A stretch of DNA of 12,709 nucleotides from Lachnospiraceae bacterium (GTDB lineage: Bacteria > Bacillota_A > Clostridia > Lachnospirales > Lachnospiraceae), in the NCBI GenBank assembly GCA_009774655.1, contig VSOD01000087.1, positions 1-12,709 of the forward strand. Direction: 5' to 3'. Positions within the stretch are counted from its first letter, which is position 1. Every line of letters begins with the position of its first letter. The translations under genes and the position numbers were made by a program. Positions 6,266 to 12,477 of the stretch are shown here, one piece after another. The notes below the pieces were generated by a model, which had not been told where the DNA came from, ran no database searches, and worked only from the letters and a program-made list of their open reading frames with translations.

Positions 6266-6305
6266 CAAAATAAAAACCCGGAACAGGTTCGAACTGCTCC
6301 GGGTT
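6266..6305 (-). terminator. Intrinsic terminator of the MATE gene
   Basis: On the - strand, AACCCGGA (6298-6305) and TCCGGGTT (6275-6282) form an 8-bp GC-rich stem. A partly paired inner segment (CAG/CTG) sits above it, and the run TTTTTATTTT follows. It starts about 16 nt beyond the MATE stop codon. It contains GGTTCGAACT, which resembles a tRNA T-loop by chance. Confidence 0.75.
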
Positions 6306-6321
6306 AAACTGTTACAGGATA

Positions 6322-7719
6322 TCACAGGCTTTTACGGCGGCGCCGGAAGACCCTGATCTTGCTGAAAAAGCAATAGTACACGATAAAGAGCACGCTGGTG
6401 ATCGTCCAGGTGAGCGGATAACTGAAGGTCATGGTGTAGATGTCCGGTCTTTGGGGCACCGCCAGCATGATCCAAAGAACACGGATCAGACAGATGCCGC
6501 TTAAGCAGATCACCGTTGGAATCCAGCAGTCTCCCACGCCGCGCAGGGCGCCGGAAAGCACTTCCACGCATACATAGGTGAAGAAGGTAGGCACGAGGAA
6601 GTGAACGATCTGCATGCCGATCCGCAACACTTCCGGATCGGAGGTAAAGAGGCTGTACAGGAAGTAGCCGCCGATGTTCAACAGGATGCTGATCACGATG
6701 GTGGATGCAAAGCACATGGCCAGACAGGTGCTGATACCCTTACGCACCCGCTCCATCTTGCCCGCGCCGTAGTTTTGCCCTGCAAAGGTGGTGATGGCGA
6801 TACCAAAGGAACTGATGGTCATCCAGAAGAGGGCGTCCATCTTGCCGTATACGGTCCAGGCTGCCACGGTGTCCGTTCCCAGGCCGTTGATGGCAGCCTG
6901 GATGATGATATTGGAAAGGCTGTACATGACGGACTGCAGGCCGGCGGGAAAGCCGATCTGGACAATGCGGTGCAGCATTTTGCGGTCAATGCGGATTTTG
7001 TGCAGATCGAGTCTGTGCATATCCTTTACTCTGACTAACACCAGGATCACCAGTACTGCACTCAGCGCCTGAGAGTAGATGGTGGCGATGGCAGCGCCTG
7101 CCACACCCAGGTCGAAGCATACGATCAGCAGCAGATCCAAAAGGATGTTGGCAAAGCAGCTCGCGATCAGGAAATAGAGCGGGCGTCTGGAATCGCCCAC
7201 GGCCCGCAGGATACCGGCGCCTACATTATAGATCAGGTTGCCGATGGTTCCTACGTAATAGATACGGATATAGAGAATGGACGGATTCAGCACGTCCGCG
7301 GGGGTATCCATGGCAGTGAGGATGGCCGGCGCGGTCAGAATGCCGCCCACCATCAGTACGAAGCCGCCAAGGATGCAGAAGGCTATAGCCGTATGTACCG
7401 CATATTCTACTAATTCCGCCTTCCTGGCGCCATAATATTGGGAAATCACCACGCTGGCGCCGCCGGATAAGCCGACGAAAAAGCCCACAAGCAGGTTGAT
7501 GACCGTACCGGTGCCGCCGCCCCCGGCAGAGCGCGCTTCTTTGCCCACGAAACGGCCAACGATCACGGCATCCGCCGCATTGTAGAGCTGCTGGAAAAGT
7601 GTCCCGAATAAGATCGGGAAGAAAAACAGGAGCAGCTGTTTCCAGATGACTCCTTCTGTAATCTTGTTTTCTGCTGTCTGCGCAGCGGTCTGTGTGATTT
7701 TCCTGTCTTTTGTATTCAT
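6322..7719 (-). CDS. MATE family multidrug efflux transporter
   Basis: The protein is a polytopic membrane antiporter that exports drugs or metabolites using a sodium or proton gradient. From the chosen start it is 465 residues, typical for the family, with about 12 hydrophobic segments. Hallmarks are FFFPILFGTLFQQLYNAADA and VIVGRFVG near the N terminus, SGGASVVISQYYGA in the first bundle, GAGILRAVGDSRRPLYFLI before the midpoint, and the matching second-half copies FAGQNYGAGKMERVRKG and SGALRGVGDCWIPT. The frame stays open upstream to a GTG at 7758, but that codon lies upstream of the predicted transcription start. The ATG at 7719, with GAAAGG eight bases before it, is therefore preferred. 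The stretch KEARSAGGGGTG departs from the more usual KEALAAVGG form. The substrate cannot be read from sequence. Confidence 0.92.
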   Translation of the reverse strand: MNTKDRKITQTAAQTAENKITEGVIWKQLLLFFFPILFGTLFQQLYNAADAVIVGRFVGKEARSAGGGGTGTVINLLVGFFVGLSGGASVVISQYYGARKAELVEYAVHTAIAFCILGGFVLMVGGILTAPAILTAMDTPADVLNPSILYIRIYYVGTIGNLIYNVGAGILRAVGDSRRPLYFLIASCFANILLDLLLIVCFDLGVAGAAIATIYSQALSAVLVILVLVRVKDMHRLDLHKIRIDRKMLHRIVQIGFPAGLQSVMYSLSNIIIQAAINGLGTDTVAAWTVYGKMDALFWMTISSFGIAITTFAGQNYGAGKMERVRKGISTCLAMCFASTIVISILLNIGGYFLYSLFTSDPEVLRIGMQIVHFLVPTFFTYVCVEVLSGALRGVGDCWIPTVICLSGICLIRVLWIMLAVPQRPDIYTMTFSYPLTWTITSVLFIVYYCFFSKIRVFRRRRKSL

Positions 7720-7748
7720 GGGGGTGGCCTTTCTTTGCAATTTCCACG

Positions 7749-7777
7749 ATTGTATCACTGTCCAGAAAGACTTTCAA
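7749..7777 (-). promoter_or_regulatory. Promoter of the MATE gene
   Basis: On the - strand, TTGAAA (7772-7777) and TACAAT (7749-7754) are spaced by exactly 17 bp. Transcription would start near 7742, about 23 nt before the ATG at 7719, and so excludes the GTG at 7758 as the start codon. Confidence 0.7.
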
Positions 7778-7828
7778 GAGTAATCTTAACAAGATGACTT
7801 GGACGGCTGAAATGACTGCTTTCTTCAT

Positions 7829-7844
7829 AATATCTTAAGATATT
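7829..7844. promoter_or_regulatory. 16-bp perfect palindrome between divergent genes
   Basis: AATATCTTAAGATATT is a perfect palindrome located about 50 bp upstream of the MATE -35 box and about 25 bp upstream of the candidate lipoprotein -10 box. Its size and place suit a dimeric repressor such as a MarR or TetR type regulator, but no such gene is in the window. It may be chance in AT-rich DNA. Confidence 0.35.
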
Positions 7845-7868
7845 TTAGAGTCTTCTTAGAGACTGTTC

Positions 7869-7877
7869 TGATAAAAT
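7869..7877 (+). promoter_or_regulatory. Candidate extended -10 promoter of the lipoprotein gene
   Basis: TGATAAAAT contains a TAAAAT -10 box (7872-7877) with TG at the extended position. No good -35 hexamer is visible. It would give a leader of about 105 nt before the ATG at 7990. Confidence 0.35.
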
Positions 7878-7989
7878 CCATTTCAGAAATCGAACAGAGT
7901 ATGGTATGGAAAAGCTGTCGGTTTCAGTAAATGGAAGCATGGGGATTCTGCTGTCATGCGGGATCCCATGCGCCGGAATGGAGGACAAG

Positions 7990-8574
7990 ATGAAGAACGG
8001 ACTAAGAAAAATGACACTGGTAACCGGCATACTGTGCGCCATGAGCGTTACATTGTGTGCCTGCAGCGGGGATGAACCGGCGGTAAATCAGGAAGAGCGG
8101 CAGACGGACGCTGACGATTTGAATGCGGCAGCGGATGATCTTTCGCCGGAACTGCCTGCGGGTGACAATACTGACGGGGCGGACGGCGATGCGCCGAAGG
8201 AACAGGAGGACGTGCAGGGTGCGTCCGACGCCTGGGAAGACAGTGCGCCTGCGTTGGAAGGGGACATCAAGGAACTGCAGGACGGCTGCCTGACAGTGGT
8301 AGAGGCTGAGATAAGTACGGATGATGACGGAGGGGTGACTGTAATGGCTACGCCAGCGCCCGGGGCGGACGATTCCGAATTTGATAAGGTCACGGTGACT
8401 TACGATGAGAAGACGTTATTTGCTATTAAGACCATTTACAACGGCGGCGCCGAATTCGAGATGGAGGAAGCAACAGCACAGGATCTGGAAAAGGGCAGAT
8501 CAGTGGAAGTCTGGGGCGACAGATCGACCGGCGAACTGAAAGCGACGCAGATCTGTATCTTAAAAGTGGTATAA
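7990..8574 (+). CDS. Secreted lipoprotein of unknown function
   Basis: The 194-residue protein starts with a signal peptide of lipoprotein type: basic KNGLRK, a hydrophobic core MTLVTGILCAMSVT, and the lipobox LCAC, with Cys25 the expected lipidation site. It would be anchored to the outer face of the membrane. Residues 26-90 are very acidic, low-complexity linker (many Asp, Glu, Ala). Residues 90-194 look like a compact beta-rich domain, with DGCLTVVEAEIS near the start and RSVEVWGDRSTGELKATQIC near the end, a pattern seen in small OB-like or DUF5666-like domains. I do not recognise a named family. The ATG at 7990 has GGAGG five bases upstream; in-frame starts further upstream (7978 and 7906) lack good ribosome sites. 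It is divergent from the MATE gene and may share regulatory DNA with it. Confidence 0.75.
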   Translation: MKNGLRKMTLVTGILCAMSVTLCACSGDEPAVNQEERQTDADDLNAAADDLSPELPAGDNTDGADGDAPKEQEDVQGASDAWEDSAPALEGDIKELQDGCLTVVEAEISTDDDGGVTVMATPAPGADDSEFDKVTVTYDEKTLFAIKTIYNGGAEFEMEEATAQDLEKGRSVEVWGDRSTGELKATQICILKVV

Positions 8575-8704
8575 ACAGAGGGATCAGGAGGCATTTCGAA
8601 AGCGACGGCCAGAAGATTTGGGTCCTGTATTTTGGCGTGATCGGTGCAGCAAAGGTAAAGTCCTGGTTACCATAGGGAAACTATAGTGAATCTTTAAAAA
8701 AATA

Positions 8705-8733
8705 TTGTCAAAAATTTATCAACGTGGTATGAT
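8705..8733 (+). promoter_or_regulatory. Promoter of the ECF S component / CoA gene cluster
   Basis: TTGTCA (8705-8710) and TATGAT (8728-8733) are separated by 17 bp, with five of six matches to consensus in each. Transcription would start near 8740, leaving a leader of about 75 nt that contains a strong hairpin. Confidence 0.7.
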
Positions 8734-8754
8734 GACACCGTATTGTATCTCGAA

Positions 8755-8782
8755 TGGCGGCTGTCCTGCTGGATGGCCGCCG
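8755..8782 (+). promoter_or_regulatory. Stable hairpin in the 5' leader of the S component gene
   Basis: GGCGGCTGTCC (8756-8766) pairs with GGATGGCCGCC (8771-8781) around the tetraloop TGCT, using two G-U pairs. One further T-G pair closes the base, and ATTGT/ACAAT (8742-8746 and 8783-8787) could extend it. It sits between the transcription start and the AGGAGG at 8800. There is no T-run after it, so it is not a terminator. It may stabilise the mRNA or serve as a control element. It does not match a riboswitch I know. Confidence 0.4.
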
Positions 8783-8814
8783 ACAATGAGAATAATAACA
8801 GGAGGAATTGTACC

Positions 8815-9675
8815 ATGAAAAATGAAAAGACCTATGAACTGGTGCTGACGGCACTGTTCACCGCCATAATCGTGATTATGGCATTCACCCCGCTGGGATA
8901 TATCCCGCTTGTAGTGATCAACGCGACGATTATTCATATCCCGGTTATCCTGGGAGCGCTGTTTCTTGGACCGAAGAAAGGTGCATTTTTGGGATTCGTA
9001 TTTGGTTTGACCAGCGTTATCAACAACACGTTCAAAGCGGCCACGGCGTCGGCATTTGTGTTTTCGCCGGTACTGGCCTACAATGCAGTCGGCATTTCGG
9101 GTATCTTTAAGAGCCTGTATATCTGTTTTGTGCCGAGGATTCTGGTAGGTATCGTGCCGTATTTTGTTTACATCCTGATCCGCAGAGCCTTAAAGGGCGA
9201 GGGGCAGACAGGAAGGATTCTGGTGAACGGGCTGGCGTCTTTGATCTTATGTATTTCTCTGAGGGCATTTTTGATTCGGCTGCTGCCGGACGTTATGAGC
9301 GCTGTGGTGTGCACCGTTGCAGGTATCGCGGCAGGATGTGCGCTTATGGCAGTGCTGACGATCAGCGGCAGAAAAAAGGGTTCGGCGAATATCGCGCTGG
9401 CCTATGCGGGGCTTTCCGGAGCCTACACGAATACGCTTTTTGTGATGAGCGGCATTTTCGTCTTATATAAAGATGCCTATGCGCAGGCGGTGGGCGTGGC
9501 CGGAGAAGCCGTGCTGGATGTGATCATGGGCGTTGTGACTTTTAACGGCGTCGTGGAAGCCGTGGTGGCGGCCATCATCGTGGCAGGCGTGGGCATTGCG
9601 CTGACCAGGGTAAAACCGGTCTATGAGAAAGCGCCATTGGCGGCCGGAAGCCCGGTAAAGGGAACTGTGTCATAG
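8815..9675 (+). CDS. ECF transporter S component, probably for pantothenate
   Basis: This membrane protein would be the substrate-binding subunit of an energy-coupling factor vitamin transporter; the shared ATPases and T subunit are not in the window. Characteristic features are the N-terminal LVLTALFTAIIVIMAFTPLG, then NATIIHIPVILGALFLGPKK with GAFLGFVFGLTSVINNTF, the usual S-component helices 1-3, and the late segment GAYTNTLFVM. Pantothenate (vitamin B5) is inferred because coaX and coaBC, the next steps of coenzyme A synthesis, follow directly; sequence alone does not prove the substrate. At 286 residues it is longer than the usual 170-210. The extra length lies around 125-195 and includes two more hydrophobic stretches (139-155 and 161-184). 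The ATG at 8815 has a perfect AGGAGG nine bases upstream; the frame open from 8743 begins before this ribosome site. Confidence 0.82.
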   Translation: MKNEKTYELVLTALFTAIIVIMAFTPLGYIPLVVINATIIHIPVILGALFLGPKKGAFLGFVFGLTSVINNTFKAATASAFVFSPVLAYNAVGISGIFKSLYICFVPRILVGIVPYFVYILIRRALKGEGQTGRILVNGLASLILCISLRAFLIRLLPDVMSAVVCTVAGIAAGCALMAVLTISGRKKGSANIALAYAGLSGAYTNTLFVMSGIFVLYKDAYAQAVGVAGEAVLDVIMGVVTFNGVVEAVVAAIIVAGVGIALTRVKPVYEKAPLAAGSPVKGTVS

Positions 9676-9682
9676 AGAAGCG

Positions 9683-9740
9683 AAAGTGATTTGCAAAAAA
9701 CTGATTTATTAAAAATTGATTCATTAATAAACTGATTTAT
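9683..9740 (+). repeat. Four 15-16-bp degenerate tandem repeats before coaX
   Basis: Units begin at 9683 (AAAGTGATTTGC), 9698 (AAACTGATTTAT), 9713 (AAATTGATTCAT) and 9729 (AAACTGATTTAT). They are 15, 15 and 16 bp apart, with a consensus near AAANTGATTYAT plus a few A or T. The second and fourth units are identical over 12 bp. The array fills the gap between the S component stop and coaX and ends about 20 bp before its ATG. A related array follows coaX. Confidence 0.6.
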
Positions 9741-9760
9741 GATAGAAAGCAGGGCAGAAT

Positions 9761-10531
9761 ATGATCTTGGCAATCGACATTGGAAATACCAATATAGTGA
9801 TCGGATGTATCGACGGAGAACGGGTCTGTTTCGTGGAGCGTGTCTCCACGAACCTTTCCAACACGGAACTGGAGTATGTGGTGGAATTCAGGACGTTGTT
9901 CGACCTGTATGATATCGGGCTGGAGGATATCAGCGGTAGTATCATTTCTTCGGTGGTGCCGCCGATTAACAATATCGTGAAGTCCGCACTGGAAAAATTG
10001 TTTCATAAGACGCCTCTGCTGGTGGGACCCGGCCTGAAAACGGGCCTGAATATCCTGATGGATAACCCGGGACAGCTGGGTTCCGATCTGGTGGTCAACG
10101 CGGTGGCGGGGCTGCAGTATTATGGCGCGCCCATTATCATGATCGATATGGGGACGGCTACCACCATCAGCGTAGTCGACCAGAAGAAGAATTATATCGG
10201 CGGCATGATCCTGCCGGGCGTCAAGGTTTCACTGGATTCGCTGGTCAACAGGACTTCCCAGCTGCCGCGCATCAGTCTGGAAGCGCCTAAGAAGGTAGTA
10301 GGCAGGAATACCATTGACTGTATGAAGAGCGGTATCGTGATGGGGCAGGCGGCCTGTCTGGACGGCATGATCGAGCGCATCTATGATGAGCTGGGCTATG
10401 AAGCGCCGGTGGTGGCGACGGGCGGCCTGGCCGGAAGCATTGTGCCGCACTGTAAGCGGAAGATCGTGTATGACAATGAATTGACGTTAAGAGGACTGGG
10501 CATCATATATAGAAAGAATGTCGAGAATTAG
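9761..10531 (+). CDS. coaX: Type III pantothenate kinase
   Basis: This cytosolic enzyme phosphorylates pantothenate to 4'-phosphopantothenate, the committed step of coenzyme A synthesis; type III kinases need a monovalent cation and are not feedback-inhibited by CoA. The 256-residue length is normal. Motifs of the acetate/sugar kinase fold are in order: phosphate loop DIGNTN (6-11), the substrate and catalytic motif GSDL (107-110) with Asp109 as the expected base, DMGTATT (129-135), GGMILPG (147-153) and TGGLAG (220-225). The usual form of the second motif is GADR; here Leu110 replaces the Arg. The ribosome site is weak (AGGGC, eight to nine bases before the ATG), so translation may depend on the upstream gene. 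It lies between an S component likely to import its substrate and coaBC, which uses its product. Confidence 0.95.
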   Translation: MILAIDIGNTNIVIGCIDGERVCFVERVSTNLSNTELEYVVEFRTLFDLYDIGLEDISGSIISSVVPPINNIVKSALEKLFHKTPLLVGPGLKTGLNILMDNPGQLGSDLVVNAVAGLQYYGAPIIMIDMGTATTISVVDQKKNYIGGMILPGVKVSLDSLVNRTSQLPRISLEAPKKVVGRNTIDCMKSGIVMGQAACLDGMIERIYDELGYEAPVVATGGLAGSIVPHCKRKIVYDNELTLRGLGIIYRKNVEN

Positions 10532-10533
10532 TG

Positions 10534-10595
10534 TGTTTAAAAAGCAATTTGTTTGAAAAGTAGTTCGATTTAAAAGTATTTCATTTAAAAAAGTT
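10534..10595 (+). repeat. Four 14-16-bp degenerate tandem repeats after coaX
   Basis: Units are TGTTTAAAAAGCAATT (10534-10549), TGTTTGAAAAGTAGTT (10550-10565), CGATTTAAAAGTATTT (10566-10581) and CATTTAAAAAAGTT (10582-10595). If each unit is started at its A-run (AAAAGTAGTTCGATTT, AAAAGTATTTCATTTA), it resembles the array before coaX (AAAGTGATTTGC, AAACTGATTTAT). The array begins two bases after the coaX stop. Confidence 0.55.
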
Positions 10596-10610
10596 CGAGA
10601 TAAATACCAG

Positions 10611-10636
10611 ATGTCCCGCCGTTTTTGGCGGGACAT
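10611..10636 (+). promoter_or_regulatory. Perfect 10-bp GC-rich hairpin between coaX and coaBC
   Basis: ATGTCCCGCC (10611-10620) and GGCGGGACAT (10627-10636) form a perfect stem with the six-base loop GTTTTT. It is followed by AGAATTATG on the + strand and has no T-run on either strand, so it is not a standard intrinsic terminator. It may act as an mRNA processing or stability element that separates coaX from coaBC, or as a weak terminator. Confidence 0.45.
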
Positions 10637-10683
10637 AGAATTATGTAAACCAAAGTAGATGAGTGTGAGAGAAGGAGTGCTTT

Positions 10684-11895
10684 ATGTTAGCAGGAAAACA
10701 TATTGTTTTGGGCGTGACCGGCAGCATCGCAGCCTACAAGATCGCATCGCTGGCCAGTATGCTGATGAAGCAGCATGCGGATGTGACGGTGATCATGACG
10801 AAGAATGCCACGAATTTTATCAATCCGATCACTTTTGAGTCGCTGACGGGCAACAAATGTCTGGTGGATACTTTTGACCGGAACTTCGAGTTTCAGGTGG
10901 AGCATGTGTCGCTGGCCAGACAGACGGAGGTCTTCCTGACAGCGCCGGCGTCGGCCAATGTGATCGCCAAGGCGGCCCACGGAATCGCGGACGATATGCT
11001 GACCACCACGCTGTTGGCCTGCACCTGTCCGAAGATCGTGGCCCCGGCCATGAATACAAGAATGTACCAGAATCCTGTTGTGCAGGATAATCTTGAGATT
11101 CTGAAACGGTACGGCATGGAGGTGATCGACCCCGCCAACGGATATCTGGCCTGCGGCGATACGGGGGCGGGCAAGATGCCGGATCCGGAAGTGCTCTATG
11201 AATATATCATAAAAGCCCTGACGCCCAAGGATATGGCGGGCAGGAAGGTGCTTGTGACGGCGGGACCCACACAGGAGAGGCTTGATCCGGTGCGCTATAT
11301 CAGCAACCACTCCACCGGCAAGATGGGGTATGCCATAGCCAGACAGGCAATGCTGCGCGGGGCAGAAGTGACACTTGTGTCAGGAAAAGTGAATTTACAG
11401 CCCCCGATGGGTGTCAGGATGGTTCCGGTGGTGTCTGCGGCGGATATGGCGCAGGCGGTGAAGGCGGATGCACAGGAGCAGGACATCATCATCAAGGCAG
11501 CGGCGGTGGCCGACTATCGTCCGGCCGTGACAGCGGATGAGAAGTTGAAGAAGAAGGACGACGAGATGAATCTTGTGCTGGAGCGCACGGAGGATATTCT
11601 GGCCTGGCTGGGCGCGCATCGCAGACCGGGACAGTTTCTGTGCGGCTTTTCCATGGAGACCGAACATATGCTGGAGAATTCCAGGGCGAAGCTGGAGAAG
11701 AAGAAGATCGATATGATCGTGGCCAATAACTTAAAGCAGACAGGAGCCGGTTTTGGCACGGACACCAATGTGGTGACGCTGCTGACGAAGGAGGATACGC
11801 TTACGCTGCCGATCATGAGCAAGGAAGAGGTGGCGGACAGACTGCTTACTTTTATTATGAAGAAAAGTTTTTATGCGGGAGAAAGGGAGGCGTAG
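10684..11895 (+). CDS. coaBC: Bifunctional phosphopantothenoylcysteine decarboxylase / phosphopantothenate-cysteine ligase
   Basis: This cytosolic flavoprotein links cysteine to 4'-phosphopantothenate using CTP (CoaB half) and decarboxylates the product to 4'-phosphopantetheine (CoaC half). The 403 residues match the fused family throughout. In the CoaC domain (1-180), VTGSIAAYK (11-19) binds FMN, VEHVSLA holds the catalytic His74, PAMN (121-124) is the substrate clamp and GYLACGDTG holds the catalytic Cys157. In the CoaB domain (186-395), AGPTQERLDPVRYISNHSTG binds nucleotide, KAAAVADYRP (271-280) follows, and KLKK (287-290) contains Lys289, the counterpart of the E. coli ligase lysine. All key residues are present. 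The ATG has AAGGAG six bases upstream. It follows coaX after a repeat array and hairpin, and ispF begins seven bases after its stop. Confidence 0.96.
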   Translation: MLAGKHIVLGVTGSIAAYKIASLASMLMKQHADVTVIMTKNATNFINPITFESLTGNKCLVDTFDRNFEFQVEHVSLARQTEVFLTAPASANVIAKAAHGIADDMLTTTLLACTCPKIVAPAMNTRMYQNPVVQDNLEILKRYGMEVIDPANGYLACGDTGAGKMPDPEVLYEYIIKALTPKDMAGRKVLVTAGPTQERLDPVRYISNHSTGKMGYAIARQAMLRGAEVTLVSGKVNLQPPMGVRMVPVVSAADMAQAVKADAQEQDIIIKAAAVADYRPAVTADEKLKKKDDEMNLVLERTEDILAWLGAHRRPGQFLCGFSMETEHMLENSRAKLEKKKIDMIVANNLKQTGAGFGTDTNVVTLLTKEDTLTLPIMSKEEVADRLLTFIMKKSFYAGEREA

Positions 11896-11902
11896 GGATC
11901 GT

Positions 11903-12460
11903 ATGAGAATCGGGATGGGGTATGACGTTCATAAACTGGTGCCGGAGAGGAAGCTGATCATGGGCGGGGTAGAGATACCGTATGAGAAGGGGCTGCTTGG
12001 GCACTCGGATGCGGATGTGCTTTTGCATGCCATTATGGATGCACTGCTGGGAGCGGCGGCGCTTGGCGATATCGGCAAGCATTTTCCGGATACCGACCCT
12101 GCCTATCAGGGAATCTCTTCCGTTAAGCTGTTACGACATGTAGGGGAATTGTTGGAGGAGAACCGCTTCCTGATCGAAAACATCGACGCTACGATCATTG
12201 CCCAGGCGCCGAAGATGCGCCCCCACATCGACCGGATGCGGGCCAATATTGCGGAGGCGCTGGGGATTGAAACGGAGCAGGTGAATGTGAAGGCCACCAC
12301 CGAAGAAGGACTTGGTTTCACCGGCTCCGGTGAAGGGATCTCGGCGCAGGCGATCTGCCTGCTGACAAGCCCGAGGGAAGCATACAGCCGGAACGTATGT
12401 GAGGAAGATGCGGACCGGCCGGGATGCGGCGGGTGCAGCGGCTGCCCGAAGCAGGCCTGA
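11903..12460 (+). CDS. ispF: 2-C-methyl-D-erythritol 2,4-cyclodiphosphate synthase with a cysteine-rich C-terminal tail
   Basis: The enzyme cyclises CDP-methylerythritol 2-phosphate to MEcPP, releasing CMP, in the non-mevalonate isoprenoid pathway, and works as a cytosolic homotrimer. GYDVH supplies the metal ligands Asp8 and His10 and LLGHSDADVLLHAI supplies His42-region residues of the zinc site (by comparison with E. coli D8, H10, H42). HFPDTDP, APKMRPH and the signature VKATTEEGLGFTGSGEGI also fit. The catalytic core ends near residue 156, where most family members stop. Here about 28 more residues follow, with Cys166, Cys175, Cys178 and Cys181 (CGGCSGC). The start at 11903 gives the normal N terminus MRIGMGYDVH. 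An in-frame ATG at 11873 would add ten basic residues from inside coaBC and is not preferred. It is probably co-transcribed with coaBC. Confidence 0.95.
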   Translation: MRIGMGYDVHKLVPERKLIMGGVEIPYEKGLLGHSDADVLLHAIMDALLGAAALGDIGKHFPDTDPAYQGISSVKLLRHVGELLEENRFLIENIDATIIAQAPKMRPHIDRMRANIAEALGIETEQVNVKATTEEGLGFTGSGEGISAQAICLLTSPREAYSRNVCEEDADRPGCGGCSGCPKQA

Positions 12461-12477
12461 GGATTGGCCTGAGGCGT

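Noticed and set aside
6284..6298. GGTTCGAACT resembles a tRNA T-loop
   Set aside because: No acceptor, D or anticodon arms can be built around it. It lies inside the loop-side of the MATE terminator hairpin and is most likely chance.
6332..7828. Arg/His-rich long frames overlapping the MATE gene
   Set aside because: These are out-of-frame readings of a GC-rich gene; the MATE frame explains the DNA with a promoter, start and terminator.
7906..7989. Longer N-terminal start for the lipoprotein at 7906
   Set aside because: It would place 28 residues before the signal peptide and has no Shine-Dalgarno site; the ATG at 7990 has GGAGG and gives a standard lipoprotein signal.
8575..8704. Small coding remnant after the lipoprotein (frame reading KIWVLYFGVIGAAKVKSWLP)
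   Set aside because: It has no start codon at the AGGAGG site and no recognisable family; treated as non-coding.
8743..8814. Upstream TTG/ATG-like start for the ECF S component
   Set aside because: The perfect AGGAGG at 8800-8805 serves the ATG at 8815, and the upstream part is a structured leader beginning at the predicted transcription start.
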